This document shows, in pieces, positions 52,368 through 63,188 of a stretch of 64,000 nt of DNA. The position numbers were made by a program, and so were the translations under genes. This DNA comes from Chloroflexota bacterium (GTDB lineage: Bacteria; Chloroflexota; Anaerolineae; Promineifilales; Promineifilaceae). Every line of letters begins with the position of its first letter. Position 1 is the first letter of the stretch. The notes below the pieces were generated by a model, which did not search any database, was not told the origin of the DNA, and saw only the letters and a list, made by a program, of their open reading frames with translations. The stretch covers positions 1-64,000 of the forward strand of contig JACTMP010000075.1 of NCBI GenBank assembly GCA_014584575.1. Reading direction: 5' to 3'.

Positions 52368-52402
52368 TTTTATCCGCGTCATCCGCGTGAATCTGCGTCC
52401 TA
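52368..52402. repeat. 35-bp dispersed repeat, copy 2 (inverted)
   Basis: Exact reverse complement of 18652-18686 (ttttatccgcgtcatccgcg and 15 more bases). It lies 18 bp before the acsA start, in a 266-bp gap where nothing else is recognised except a weak gattggcggcgaa / ttcgccgccaatc inverted repeat at 52231-52278. Confidence 0.9.
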
Positions 52403-52420
52403 TTTACACAGGAGGATGAC

Positions 52421-54177
<1,757 letters not shown>

Positions 54178-54178
<1 letters not shown>

Positions 54179-55176
54179 TGCTGACCGAAATGATGGCCGA
54201 TCAGGCCCAAAGCGACCTGGAGCGCGCACACCATTTGCACTTGCTCCACGAAATGCTGCGCATTCGCCGCTTTGAAGAGAAATGTTACGAACTGTATATG
54301 GCCGCTAAAATTCGCGGCTTCCTGCATCTGTATGATGGCGAGGAAGCGGTAGCTGTGGGGGTGATGCAGGCATTGCGGCCCGAAGATGCCGTGATTGCCA
54401 CCTATCGTGAACACGGCCAGGCGCTGGCGCGTGGCGTAGGCATGGATGTGAGCATGGCCGAGATGTACGGTAAACAAGAAGGCTGCGCCCGTGGCCGGGG
54501 TGGTTCCATGCACCTGTTTGATGCTGCCACCCATTTTTATGGCGGCAATGCCATTGTGGGCGGCGGTTTGCCGCTGGCGGTGGGGCTGGCCCTGGCCGAC
54601 AAGATGCAACACCGGCCACACGTCACCTGCTGCTTCTTTGGCGATGGGGCGGTGCAGGAAGGGGAGTTCCATGAATCCATGAACCTGGCGGCGCTGTGGC
54701 AACTGCCGGTGCTGTTTGTTTGCGAGAACAATCTGTACGCCATGGGCGTGCCACTGGAAATTTCCGATGCAGTGCCGGAACTGGTGCGCAAAGCGGATGC
54801 CTATAATGTGGCGGCTACGGCCGTAGATGGCATGGATGTGCTGGCAGTTGAAGAGGCGGCCATACAGGCGGTCAATTACGTCCGCAGCGGCCTGGGGCCA
54901 TACTTCCTGGAATGCCGCACCTACCGTTTCCGCGCTCACTCCATGTTTGACGCCGAACTGTACCGCACCAAAGCCGAATTAGAAGAATGGAAACAGCGCG
55001 ATCCCATCATCCTGCTGACCCGACTGTTGCAGGAACAGGGCGTGATGGATGCGGCCGATATGGCCGAACTGGAAAAACAGGTTGCGGCCGAAGTGGACGA
55101 AGCGGTGGCTTTTGCCGAAGCCGGTACCTGGGAGCCGGTGGCTGACCTGGAACGCTTTGTCTATTCGGAACGGTAG
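54178..55176 (+). CDS. pdhA: Thiamine-PP dehydrogenase E1 alpha subunit
   Basis: 332 residues; E1 alpha of a pyruvate, acetoin or other 2-oxoacid dehydrogenase complex. TPP motif: [35 protein letters not shown]; also GGSMHLFD and [31 protein letters not shown]. In the operon acsA-E1a-E1b-E2-ACP. GAGGAAGCGTG is the ribosome site and the start overlaps the acsA stop. The stop codon lies in a small imperfect hairpin (gtagggtgaatt ... aattcgccctac, 55173-55199). Confidence 0.92.
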
Positions 55177-55214
55177 GGTGAATTGCTAATTCGCCCTACA
55201 AACTGGAGGGTGGT

Positions 55215-56237
55215 GTGAGTATCCAACTGTTAGAGTCGGTGGCGGAGATGAAAGCCACGGAAACGCGCCTTATCACCTACCGTGAGGCCATGCGCGAGGC
55301 CATGAGCGAAGCCATGCGCCGGGATGAGCGCGTCTTTCTCATGGGTGAGGATGTCGGCCGTTACGGCGGCTGTTTTGCCGTAAGCAAGGGTATGTTGGCC
55401 GAGTTTGGCCCGGAGCGCATCATAGACACGCCCATGTCGGAGTCGGGTTTTACGGGCGCGGGCATTGGCGCGGCGCTGGGCGGTATGCGCCCCATTGTGG
55501 AAGTAATGACCTGCAATTTCAGCTTGCTGGCGGCCGACCAGATTGTGAACAATGCGGCCACGCTGCTGCACATGTCCGGCGGGCAGTTTAACGTGCCGGT
55601 GGTCATTCGCATGGCAACCGGCGGCGGCAAACAACTGGCGGCGCAACATTCCCATAGCTGGGAAGGGTGGTATGCCCATGTGCCTGGCCTGAAGGTGCTG
55701 GTTCCGGCAACGGTGGCCGATGCACGCGGCATGTTGTGGCCGGCGTTGGAAGACCCGGACCCGGTGCTGATTTTTGAGAATTCGCTGCTTTACAACATGA
55801 AGGGTGAACTGCCGATAGACCCGCTGCCGGTGGATATAAGGAGCGCTAAAGTGATGCGCGCCGGTACGGATGTCAGCATCATCACCTACAGCGCCAGCCT
55901 GTTTAAGGCGCTGGACGCAGCCGAGCTGCTGGCGCAAGAAGGGGTGGCGGCCGAGGTGATTGATTTGCGGGTGTTACGGCCGTTAGACGACGCTACCATT
56001 CTGCAATCTGTCAGCAAAACGCACCGCGCCCTCATTGTGGACGAGGGGTGGCGCACCGGCAGCATTGCCGCTGAAATCAGCGCCCGCATCATGGAGCAGG
56101 CGTTTTATGAACTGGATGCGCCGGTAGCCCGGCTCTGCACGGCCGAAGTGCCGCTGCCCTATGCCAAACATATGGAAGACGCTGCCTTGCCGCAGACGGA
56201 GACGATTGTGACGGCCGTGCGCCAACTGATGGCGTGA
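55215..56237 (+). CDS. pdhB: Thiamine-PP dehydrogenase E1 beta subunit
   Basis: 340 residues; transketolase-like E1 beta that forms an alpha2beta2 E1 with the previous gene. Motifs: [69 protein letters not shown] and [20 protein letters not shown]. The start is GTG at 55215, behind GGAGGGTGGT; ATG at residue 12 is the fallback. Substrate choice (pyruvate versus acetoin) cannot be read from sequence alone. Confidence 0.92.
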   Translation: MSIQLLESVAEMKATETRLITYREAMREAMSEAMRRDERVFLMGEDVGRYGGCFAVSKGMLAEFGPERIIDTPMSESGFTGAGIGAALGGMRPIVEVMTCNFSLLAADQIVNNAATLLHMSGGQFNVPVVIRMATGGGKQLAAQHSHSWEGWYAHVPGLKVLVPATVADARGMLWPALEDPDPVLIFENSLLYNMKGELPIDPLPVDIRSAKVMRAGTDVSIITYSASLFKALDAAELLAQEGVAAEVIDLRVLRPLDDATILQSVSKTHRALIVDEGWRTGSIAAEISARIMEQAFYELDAPVARLCTAEVPLPYAKHMEDAALPQTETIVTAVRQLMA

Positions 56238-56301
56238 AAGGTGATGCGTGATAGCCCCTGGTCACGCATCACGCATCACGTTTCCCAGCGGAGGTATTCT
56301 G

Positions 56302-57675
56302 ATGGCCGAGTTCAAAATGCCAACCTTAGGCGCAGACATGGAAGCGGGCACACTGTATGACTGGCGTGTGCAGCCAGGCGACCGGGTGAAGCGCGGCGAC
56401 GTGATCGCCGCCGTGGAGACGGATAAGGGCGTCATTGATATTGAGGTGTTTGAAGATGGCGTGATGGGTGAGATTCTGGTAGCGGCCGGGACGCTGGTGC
56501 CGGTGGGAACGGTGCTGGCAATTATTCAGGCGGCAGGGGAGACCCTGCCGGTATTGACGGCCGTGCCTGTGGCTGCCCCGGCCCTACCCCAGGCGCAGCC
56601 TGCCTTCACGCCGCCAGAGAAGGTAACAACGCCGGCGAAGAATGGGAAACAGCGTAACGGCCGTTTGCGGGTGTCACCTGTGGCCCGGCGGCGCGCGGCC
56701 GAATGGGGCGTGGATTTACTGGCGGTGACGGGTACGGGTGCGGACGGCGCCATCAGCCTGGCCGACGTAGAAAAAGCGGCGGAGGCGCTCAAAGCGGAGG
56801 CGCTCAGAGCGGCGGCGCTCAAAACGGAGCGGGTGCGCGTGACGCCCGTCGCTAAACGGGTGGCCGAGGAATTGAGTGTTGACCCACAGGCGCTGGTCGG
56901 AACCGGGCCGCACGGCGCGGTTTGCCGGGAGGATGTGGAGCGGGCGGCGGCCAGCCAACCTATGGCCGTACCTGTCCCCGAACCGGCGGAAGCAAAACCG
57001 GCGGCCGATTTTCAGGCCGGGATGCGCCGTGCTATTGCCGCCGCCATGAGCCGCTCCAACCGGGACATTCCGCACTACTATTTGGAAACGCGCATTGATA
57101 TGTCACGGCCGTTGCGCTGGCTGGAGGCGGAAAATCTGAAACGTGCGCTGAAAGACCGGCTGCTGCCGGTGGTGCTGCTGATCAAGGCGACGGCCAAAGC
57201 GTTGGTGGAAACGCCGGAGTTAAACGGTTACTGGATTGACGATGCGTTTCGGCCGCAGGAGGCCATTCACATTGGATTTGCCATTGCGCTGCGGCAGGGT
57301 GGTCTGGTGACGCCGGCCATTCACAACGCCGACTTGAGGAGCCTGGACGAATTGATGGCCGATATGCGCGATTTGATTATGCGGACGCGGAACGGCCGTT
57401 TGCGCAGTTCGGAGCTAACAGACCCCACCATCACCCTGACCAGCCTGGGCGACCGGGGCGTGGAGAAGGTCTACGGCGTCATCTACCCGCCGCAGGTAGC
57501 CCTGGTCGGCTTTGGTAAGATCACCGAGCAGCCCTGGGCCGAAAACGGCATGTTGGGCGTGCGCCCGGTGCTGACGGCCACGTTAGCCGCCGACCATCGC
57601 GCCAGTGATGGCCATCGCGGTGGCCTGTTTTTGGAAGCGCTCCAGAAATGTTTACAGGAGGTAGAGACATTATGA
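56302..57675 (+). CDS. pdhC: Dihydrolipoamide acyltransferase (E2) with two peripheral-subunit-binding domains
   Basis: 457 residues: lipoyl domain 1-78 with the lipoylated Lys42 in VETDKGVID; two peripheral-subunit-binding domains where one is usual, [37 protein letters not shown] (about 122-158) and [37 protein letters not shown] (about 178-214), separated by an Ala/Glu repeat ([11 protein letters not shown]); and the catalytic domain with [12 protein letters not shown] near the end. GCGGAGGTATTCTG before ATG 56302. Its final ATGA overlaps the ACP start. E3 (lpd) is not in the window. Confidence 0.93.
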   Translation: MAEFKMPTLGADMEAGTLYDWRVQPGDRVKRGDVIAAVETDKGVIDIEVFEDGVMGEILVAAGTLVPVGTVLAIIQAAGETLPVLTAVPVAAPALPQAQPAFTPPEKVTTPAKNGKQRNGRLRVSPVARRRAAEWGVDLLAVTGTGADGAISLADVEKAAEALKAEALRAAALKTERVRVTPVAKRVAEELSVDPQALVGTGPHGAVCREDVERAAASQPMAVPVPEPAEAKPAADFQAGMRRAIAAAMSRSNRDIPHYYLETRIDMSRPLRWLEAENLKRALKDRLLPVVLLIKATAKALVETPELNGYWIDDAFRPQEAIHIGFAIALRQGGLVTPAIHNADLRSLDELMADMRDLIMRTRNGRLRSSELTDPTITLTSLGDRGVEKVYGVIYPPQVALVGFGKITEQPWAENGMLGVRPVLTATLAADHRASDGHRGGLFLEALQKCLQEVETL

Positions 57676-57935
57676 CGACATTAACACGGCCGGCGGCCGA
57701 AAAACAAATTGAATATACCATGATTGATTTGCTGCGTTCCATTGCCCCAGAAGCGGATTATGAGAGGCTGGATCATACGGCCAATCTGCAAGAAGCGCTG
57801 GACATTGACTCCTTCGACTTTCTCAACTTTCTGATTGGTCTGGAAGGGGCCATGGGCGTCAGCGTGCCAGAAGCAGATTACGGGCAGCTTGTATCCTTGC
57901 ATGACATTGTCGTTTACGTAGCTGCACGTGTATGA
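57672..57935 (+). CDS. Acyl carrier protein-like protein in the PDH operon
   Basis: About 87 residues with the 4'-phosphopantetheine motif [25 protein letters not shown] (Ser at about residue 47). Start ATG 57672 overlaps the E2 stop TGA (ATGA) with GGAGGTAGAGACATT upstream. An ACP directly coupled to E2 is not part of the usual PDH set; it might hand acyl groups to E2, serve in octanoyl/lipoyl synthesis on E2, or work in an unrelated step. Different from the acpP at 7.2 kb (which has EADSLDL). Confidence 0.85.
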   Translation: MTTLTRPAAEKQIEYTMIDLLRSIAPEADYERLDHTANLQEALDIDSFDFLNFLIGLEGAMGVSVPEADYGQLVSLHDIVVYVAARV

Positions 57936-57973
57936 GAACTGGGGGAATCCCTCACTGGAACTCCCCCGTGAGC

Positions 57974-58034
57974 AAACCTGACAGGTTTTAGGAGAATCAA
58001 CGGATGGGTAACAGTTGGCAAACCTGTCAGGTTT
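57974..58034. repeat. CCTGACAGGT-type inverted repeat
   Basis: aaacctgacaggttt (57974-57988) and aaacctgtcaggttt (58020-58034) are exact reverse complements; each is also almost a palindrome. The same palindrome core occurs at 21271-21327. It lies after the ACP gene. Confidence 0.85.
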
Positions 58035-58057
58035 TTGAGAACTTTGTGTGAACGACT

Positions 58058-58100
58058 AAACACAACGGGTGAGTTGTTGTTATTCTCATCCGTTGTGTTT
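58058..58100 (+). terminator. Hairpin after the PDH operon
   Basis: aaacacaacgggtgag (58058-58073) pairs with ctcatccgttgtgttt (58085-58100), one G-U pair, loop 11 nt. A likely terminator or processing hairpin, although there is no clear T-run afterwards. Confidence 0.6.
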
Positions 58101-58138
58101 GTGATCCTATATTTCCCGTTCTCCGATACAATTAGCGC

Positions 58139-60406
58139 ATGGACTTATTCACACACGGCCGTGCCGCCCAAATTCAGCAAGAATCTCCCCTCGCCAACCG
58201 GATGCGCCCGCGCACCCTGGACGAATACGTGGGGCAGGCGCACATTTTGGGGCCGGGGCGGCTGCTGCGCCGGGCCATCCAGGCGGACCAGCTTTCCTCG
58301 CTCATCTTCTATGGCCCGCCGGGCACGGGCAAAACGACGCTGGCGATGGTCATTGCCAACAGTACCCGCAGCCACTTCATCACCATCAACGCCGTGCTGG
58401 CGGGGGTGAAAGAAATCCGCGAAGCGATTGCCACGGCGCAGGAGCGGCGCGATTTGTATGGGCAGCGCACGACGCTCTTTGTGGACGAGGTGCATCGCTG
58501 GAACAAGGCGCAGCAAGACGCGCTGCTGCCCTGGGTGGAGAACGGCGCCGTTATCCTGATTGGAGCGACGACGGAAAATCCCTATTTTGAGGTGAACAAG
58601 GCGCTGGTCAGCCGCAGCCGCATTTTCCAGCTAAAGCCGCTGACCCAAGAAGACCTGACCCAGATTGCCCGCCAGGCGTTGGTGGATGAGGAGCGGGGAT
58701 ATGGCAAACTGAATGTCCAGATTGACGCTGACGCCCTGGCCCATCTGGTGGACGTGGCCAATGGGGATGCACGGGGCGTGCTAAACGCATTGGAATTAGC
58801 GGTGGAGACGACAGAAGTGGGGGCAGACGGCCGTATTCATATCACCCTCGAAGTCGCCGAAGAATCCATCCAGCGGCGGGCCGTGCTTTATGATAAGGAA
58901 GGAGATGTGCATTACGACACTATCTCCGCCTTCATCAAGAGCGTGCGTGGCTCTGACCCGGATGCGGCCATGTATTGGCTGGCGAAGATGGATTATGCCG
59001 GCGAAGACCCCCGTTTCCTCTTCCGGCGCATGGCCATTTTGGCCGGGGAAGACGTGGGCATGGCCGACCCCAACGCCATCACGGTGGTCTTAAGCTGCTG
59101 GCAGGCGTTTGAGCGCATTGGGCTTCCGGAAGGGCGCTTCCCGCTGGCGCTGGCGGCGCTCTACTTGTCTACGGCGCCTAAGTCCAATTCCGCTTTTGCC
59201 TTTTTTGATGCGCGGGGGGCGGTGGAAAAGGAACAGGAGGCGGAGGTGCCCAATCATTTGCGCGATGCTAACCGGGACAAGGAAGGCTTTGGGCATGGCG
59301 CGGGCTACCTCTACCCCCATGCCTACCGCGACCATTGGGTGGCGCAGCAGTACCTCCCGGTGGCGCTGCAAGGCAAACTCTTTTACCAGCCGTCCGATCA
59401 GGGGTATGAACGGGGGATTCGGGAGCAGGTGGCGCGAAGACGGGAGGAGCAGATTGCGGGGATGATGGAGATTGGGAGATTGCCAACAGGAAGTTGGGGA
59501 GATTGGGAGATTGGAGAGGTGTTGACAACCAGCCCGGTTAATCGCGCCAGAGATATGTGGTTGCAGCGGACGATTAGCAACAGCGGGCGGAATTTGGGGT
59601 GGCAACGGGATCGGTTGTTTGAACTGGCAGGAGTGCAGCGGCATCATTTGGTTTTGGACATCAACGCCGGGTCAGGGCTGCTGACGTGGGAGGCGGTGCG
59701 GCGGGCGCCGGAAGGGGGCGTGTGGGCGCTGACGGCCGATCCCCAGGCGGGCGACGCCCTGCGCCAGATGGCCGAACGATTGCCGGAGATGGAACGGCCG
59801 TCCATCCTCATTGGCCCGCTATCTGAACTGGATTACCTGCTCAACCTGCGTGGCGAAGCCGACCTCAAATTCGACCGCATCCTGGCCCGCAACCTCTTCA
59901 CCGATTATGGATTACAAGGAGATTGGGAGATTGGCGGTGGGGACACCGCGAGATTGGGAGATTGCTTGTTGCCCGACGGCCGTTTCTGCCTCATCCAGAC
60001 CATCCCCCGGCACGGGCAACGGTTGTACCGGCTGGTGGAGTGGGGCGAGCAGACGAAATTGCGTGACAAGGTAGCCGCCGCCGAGGAAGCCATTTATCAC
60101 GACGAAAGTGATCCGTTGGTGAATTGGGATGAGAAGGAGATGGAGGCGGCGCTTACGGCCGTTGGCTTCACCCTCCTGCACATGCAGCTAGAAACGGAAA
60201 CCAGCCAGCGCCAGATAACCGAAGCGCACCTGGCCCGCTGGTTTGGCGAGGGCGAGGGGGAGCGGGTGGGGTACGGCCGTCGCCTGCAAAATGGCGGCCT
60301 GACCAAAAAAGAAGTAACGCTGGTAGAGACCCTCTTCCGGCAGCAGCTATTGGGGCGGGTGGTAGAGTGGGGTACGGCCGTGTTATTTCTGGTTGCCGTT
60401 CACTGA
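58139..60406 (+). CDS. rarA: RarA/MgsA ATPase fused to a methyltransferase-like domain
   Basis: 755 residues. N-terminal RarA clamp-loader-like ATPase: LIFYGPPGTGKTTLAMVIA (Walker A, about residue 58), TLFVDEVHRWNKAQQDALLPWVENGAVILIGATTENPYFEVNKALVSRSRIF, continuing to about 430 (YLYPHAYRDHWVAQQYLP). A C-terminal Rossmann-like domain (LDINAGSGLLTWEAVRRAPEGGVWALTADPQ, about 505-535) resembles a SAM methyltransferase. Fusions of this kind are known from cyanobacteria. Two heptamer-repeat blocks lie in frame in the second half. RarA acts at stalled replication forks. Confidence 0.85.
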   Translation: MDLFTHGRAAQIQQESPLANRMRPRTLDEYVGQAHILGPGRLLRRAIQADQLSSLIFYGPPGTGKTTLAMVIANSTRSHFITINAVLAGVKEIREAIATAQERRDLYGQRTTLFVDEVHRWNKAQQDALLPWVENGAVILIGATTENPYFEVNKALVSRSRIFQLKPLTQEDLTQIARQALVDEERGYGKLNVQIDADALAHLVDVANGDARGVLNALELAVETTEVGADGRIHITLEVAEESIQRRAVLYDKEGDVHYDTISAFIKSVRGSDPDAAMYWLAKMDYAGEDPRFLFRRMAILAGEDVGMADPNAITVVLSCWQAFERIGLPEGRFPLALAALYLSTAPKSNSAFAFFDARGAVEKEQEAEVPNHLRDANRDKEGFGHGAGYLYPHAYRDHWVAQQYLPVALQGKLFYQPSDQGYERGIREQVARRREEQIAGMMEIGRLPTGSWGDWEIGEVLTTSPVNRARDMWLQRTISNSGRNLGWQRDRLFELAGVQRHHLVLDINAGSGLLTWEAVRRAPEGGVWALTADPQAGDALRQMAERLPEMERPSILIGPLSELDYLLNLRGEADLKFDRILARNLFTDYGLQGDWEIGGGDTARLGDCLLPDGRFCLIQTIPRHGQRLYRLVEWGEQTKLRDKVAAAEEAIYHDESDPLVNWDEKEMEAALTAVGFTLLHMQLETETSQRQITEAHLARWFGEGEGERVGYGRRLQNGGLTKKEVTLVETLFRQQLLGRVVEWGTAVLFLVAVH
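59465..59520. repeat. Heptamer repeat block 1 inside rarA
   Basis: ggagattgggagattgccaacaggaagttggggagattgggagattggagag in frame, encoding MMEIGRLPTGSWGDWEIGEVL at the hinge between ATPase and C-terminal domain. A second block is at 59916-59962 (encoding QGDWEIGGGDTARLGDCLL). Confidence 0.85.
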
Positions 60407-60712
60407 TGCATCGGCGAAGTGTGACGGCTTATGATGATTAAAAATCTAATCGGGCAACAGAAACGTGTCATCCCGAACGTAGTCTTCGGAGCGAGGAATC
60501 CCTGCCCCTCGATTATTCCAGATGGGTGGGATTCCTCGGAAGACCTCGGAATGACAATGCGTGGATTGCCGATTTATTTCCTACGCTTTCATTAGCCATC
60601 ATTGTGACGGCTTTAGCCGCTACATTCCACCCTGTTACCTTGCCAACTTGTCAAGTATAATTCCGCCCAATTATCGGCGAAAGGGAGCCGTTGTCGGGAG
60701 AGGAATAATTAC
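60407..60712. other. 306-bp intergenic region with a dispersed hairpin element
   Basis: No gene seen. At 60467-60556 lies the gaggaatccc-type element described for 25318-25414 (gagcgaggaatccct ... gggattcctcggaagacctcggaatgacaa). Elsewhere AT-rich leader of the M20 gene. Confidence 0.5.
60467..60556. repeat. Dispersed palindromic element, gaggaatccc type, copy 2
   Basis: Second copy of the element at 25318-25414, with the same ends (cggagcgaggaatcc and cctcggaatgacaa) and a different middle. Confidence 0.75.
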
Positions 60713-61897
60713 ATGCCTTTAGTTGATTTTCGTAAAGAGGCGGAGTTTTTGTTTGATGAGATGGTCGCCAGACGCCGCGATTTGCATCAATACCCGGAAA
60801 TGGGTTTTGAAGAAATTCGCACGTCTGGCATTGTGGCCGAGCAACTGAACCAGTTGGGGTTTGAAGTGCAGCGGGGCATTGGGCAAACCGGTGTGGTGGG
60901 TTTGCTGGAAGGGCCACAGGACGGGCCAACGGTGATGCTGCGTTTTGATATGGATGGTTTGCCCATTATCGAGGAGAGCGGCGAGCCATATGCCTCCAAA
61001 AACGTGGGCGTCATGCACGCCTGCGGCCACGATGGGCACACCAGCATGGGGCTGGCGTTGGCAAAAATCATGGCCAAGTATCGGGAGCAGATGCACGGCC
61101 GTATCAAATTTGTCTTCCAACCGGCCGAAGAAGGGCTGGGCGGCGCGTTTGCCATGATTGCCGATGGCGTGTTGGAAAATCCACGCCCGGACGTGACCTT
61201 TGCCATGCACATCTGGACGCCCGAAGATGTGGGCACAGTGCGCGTGGTGGAAGGGCCGTGCATGGCCTCATCCAGCGTCTTTACCATTACCATTCATGGG
61301 TTTGGCGGGCATGGCGCTGCCCCCCATCTGGCCAATGATCCCATTGTGGCTGCCGCCCACATCGTCACCGCCCTGCAAAGCATCGTCAGCCGCAACATCA
61401 ACCCACAGGAGAGTGTGGTTGTCTCCATTGGCGAATTCCGCGCCGGGGCCACCTTCAACGTCATCCCCGACAAGGCCATTTTGAAAGGCACCGTGCGCAG
61501 TTACAACAATGAATTGCACCGCCTCATTTACCGCCGCATCCTGGAAATGGCCACGCGCATGGCCGAAGCGTTTGGCTGCAAGGCGTCCATGGAGACGATT
61601 GCTATCGTGCAGGCGGTGGTGAATGCGCCGGGGCCAACGGCCGTTGTCCGCGCCGCCGCTGAAAAAATTGTGGGCGCAAACCGCATTGTGGAAAGGCGCA
61701 CCATGGCCTCGGAAGATATGGGCTTTTTTCTGGATGAAGTGCCCGGCTGTTACTTTTTTGTGGGTGGTCGTAACGAGGAAAAGGGGTACATCTACCCCCA
61801 CCACCACCCCAAATTCAACTTCGACGAACGGGCCATGATTGACGGCGTGGCCATCATGGGTGAAGCGGCGGCGCATTATGTGTTGAACTCCGTTTAG
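60713..61897 (+). CDS. M20 family amidohydrolase/aminoacylase
   Basis: 394-residue zinc amidohydrolase of the hippurate/IAA-amino acid hydrolase group. Metal-binding and catalytic motifs: RFDMDGLPIIEESGEPYASKNVGVMHACGHDGHTSMGLALAKIM, FVFQPAEEGLGGAFAMI, a dimerisation domain (about 185-295) with GFGGHGAAPHLANDPIV, and MASEDMGFFLDEVPGCYFFVG. Likely removes the amide-linked group from N-acyl amino acids; substrate unknown. GGGAGAGGAATAATTAC is the ribosome site. Followed by a heptamer-repeat gap and cofD. Confidence 0.93.
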   Translation: MPLVDFRKEAEFLFDEMVARRRDLHQYPEMGFEEIRTSGIVAEQLNQLGFEVQRGIGQTGVVGLLEGPQDGPTVMLRFDMDGLPIIEESGEPYASKNVGVMHACGHDGHTSMGLALAKIMAKYREQMHGRIKFVFQPAEEGLGGAFAMIADGVLENPRPDVTFAMHIWTPEDVGTVRVVEGPCMASSSVFTITIHGFGGHGAAPHLANDPIVAAAHIVTALQSIVSRNINPQESVVVSIGEFRAGATFNVIPDKAILKGTVRSYNNELHRLIYRRILEMATRMAEAFGCKASMETIAIVQAVVNAPGPTAVVRAAAEKIVGANRIVERRTMASEDMGFFLDEVPGCYFFVGGRNEEKGYIYPHHHPKFNFDERAMIDGVAIMGEAAAHYVLNSV

Positions 61898-61920
61898 GAA
61901 CGCGGAGTAAATAACTTACA

Positions 61921-62031
61921 GGAGATTGGAGATTAGAGATTGGTTCAATCTCCAATCTCCAATCTCCAATCTCATTGACCATTGACCATTGCCCATGACT
62001 GATTACCGATTACCGATTACCGATTACCGCG
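61921..62031. repeat. Composite heptamer repeats before and inside cofD
   Basis: Three families: ggagattggagattagagattgg facing caatctccaatctccaatctccaatctc (61921-61973), cattgaccattgaccattgccc (61975-61993, ATTGACC type) and gattaccgattaccgattaccgattaccg (62000-62028), the last one in the coding frame of cofD. Confidence 0.85.
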
Positions 62032-62951
62032 TCGTCTGCCTGGCAGGGGGCGTGGGCGGCGCTAAACTGGCTGCCGGGCTGGCGCAGATTGTGCCGCCAC
62101 AACACCTGACCATCATCGTCAACACCGGCGATGACTTCCAACACCTGGGGCTGACGGTATGCCCAGACCTGGATACGGTGATGTATACCCTGGCGGGGGT
62201 AGCGAACCCGGAGATCGGCTGGGGGCGCGCCGGGGAAAGCTGGCGCACGATGGAAGCGGTGGCGCGGATGGGGGGGCCAGATTGGTTTCGTTTGGGTGAT
62301 TTAGACCTGGCGACGCACCTCACACGGGCGCAATTACTGGGCGAGGGGCAGACGCTCACGGCCGTCACCCATCACCTCTGCACCCACCTACACATTCAGC
62401 CCACCATCCTGCCCATGAGCGACCAGCCCGCCCCCACCAGGATTGCCAGTGCCGACGGCCGTATCCTGCCCTTCCAGACCTGGTTTGTGCGTGAACGGTG
62501 GCAGCCGCCGGTCCGCCAAATCATCTTGCCGGAAGACGTGAAGGCTACGCACGCCGTTGCCCGCGCGCTGGAAACGGCCGACATCGTGATTATCGCCCCT
62601 TCCAACCCGTTTGTGAGCATTGACCCCATCTTGAACGTGTACCCCATCCGGGCGCTGTTGGAAGATGTGCCGCAGGTGGTCACGGCCGTCAGCCCCATCA
62701 TTGGCGGGCAGGCGGTGAAAGGGCCGGCGGCGAAGATGATGCAGGAGATGGGCATGGAGGTGTCGGCGACGGCCGTTGCCGCCTACTACGGCGACCTGGT
62801 AGATCTGTTTATCTACGACCGGCAGGATGCAGGCATATTTGCCGGGGCAGGGGAAGCTGTGGCGCTGGATACGATGATGCTGGATGGCGACGGCCGTTTG
62901 CGCGTAGCCAAAGAAGTGTTGCAAGCCTCCCTTGACTATCTCAACCTCTGA
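61995..62951 (+). CDS. cofD: 2-phospho-L-lactate transferase CofD (F420 biosynthesis)
   Basis: 318 residues. Transfers the phospholactyl (or phosphoenolpyruvyl) group to Fo in coenzyme F420 synthesis. VVCLAGGVGGAKLAAGLAQI (residues about 13-32), IIVNTGDDFQHLGLTVCPDLDTVMYTLAGVANPEIGWGRAGE, FRLGDLDLATHLTRAQLL, VIIAPSNPFVSIDPIL and AVSPIIGGQAVKGPAAKMM are all family hallmarks. The first 11 residues (MTDYRLPITDYR) are encoded by the GATTACC heptamer repeat, so native translation may begin later or the repeat has replaced the original 5' end. No other F420 gene adjoins. Confidence 0.93.
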   Translation: MTDYRLPITDYRVVCLAGGVGGAKLAAGLAQIVPPQHLTIIVNTGDDFQHLGLTVCPDLDTVMYTLAGVANPEIGWGRAGESWRTMEAVARMGGPDWFRLGDLDLATHLTRAQLLGEGQTLTAVTHHLCTHLHIQPTILPMSDQPAPTRIASADGRILPFQTWFVRERWQPPVRQIILPEDVKATHAVARALETADIVIIAPSNPFVSIDPILNVYPIRALLEDVPQVVTAVSPIIGGQAVKGPAAKMMQEMGMEVSATAVAAYYGDLVDLFIYDRQDAGIFAGAGEAVALDTMMLDGDGRLRVAKEVLQASLDYLNL

Positions 62952-62982
62952 TCCCTTTTTCGTTGGTCATCTCAGTGCAATG

Positions 62983-63055
62983 GGCAGAGTGCGCATCCTC
63001 AGATGCGCATCTGAGGATGACGCACTCTGCCAGGATGACGCACTCTGCCAGGATT
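62983..63055. repeat. Near-perfect palindrome and 18-bp direct repeats
   Basis: ggcagagtgcgcatcctcag and its inverted continuation (62983-63031, one extra base) form a palindrome related to 33184-33229; aggatgacgcactctgcc is then directly repeated (63015-63032, 63033-63050). They fill the gap between cofD and the histidine kinase gene. Confidence 0.85.
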
Positions 63056-63188
63056 TTTCAGGTACTAAAGCGTTAATGATTCCCTGTAGCCAGTTCAGTA
63101 TACTTTCCCCAGTTAATGGTGTACCCTGACCATAAGAATTCACTTGTGTTAGACGGCAGCCCGGCAGCCTGCCGCCTAAAATAATCCT

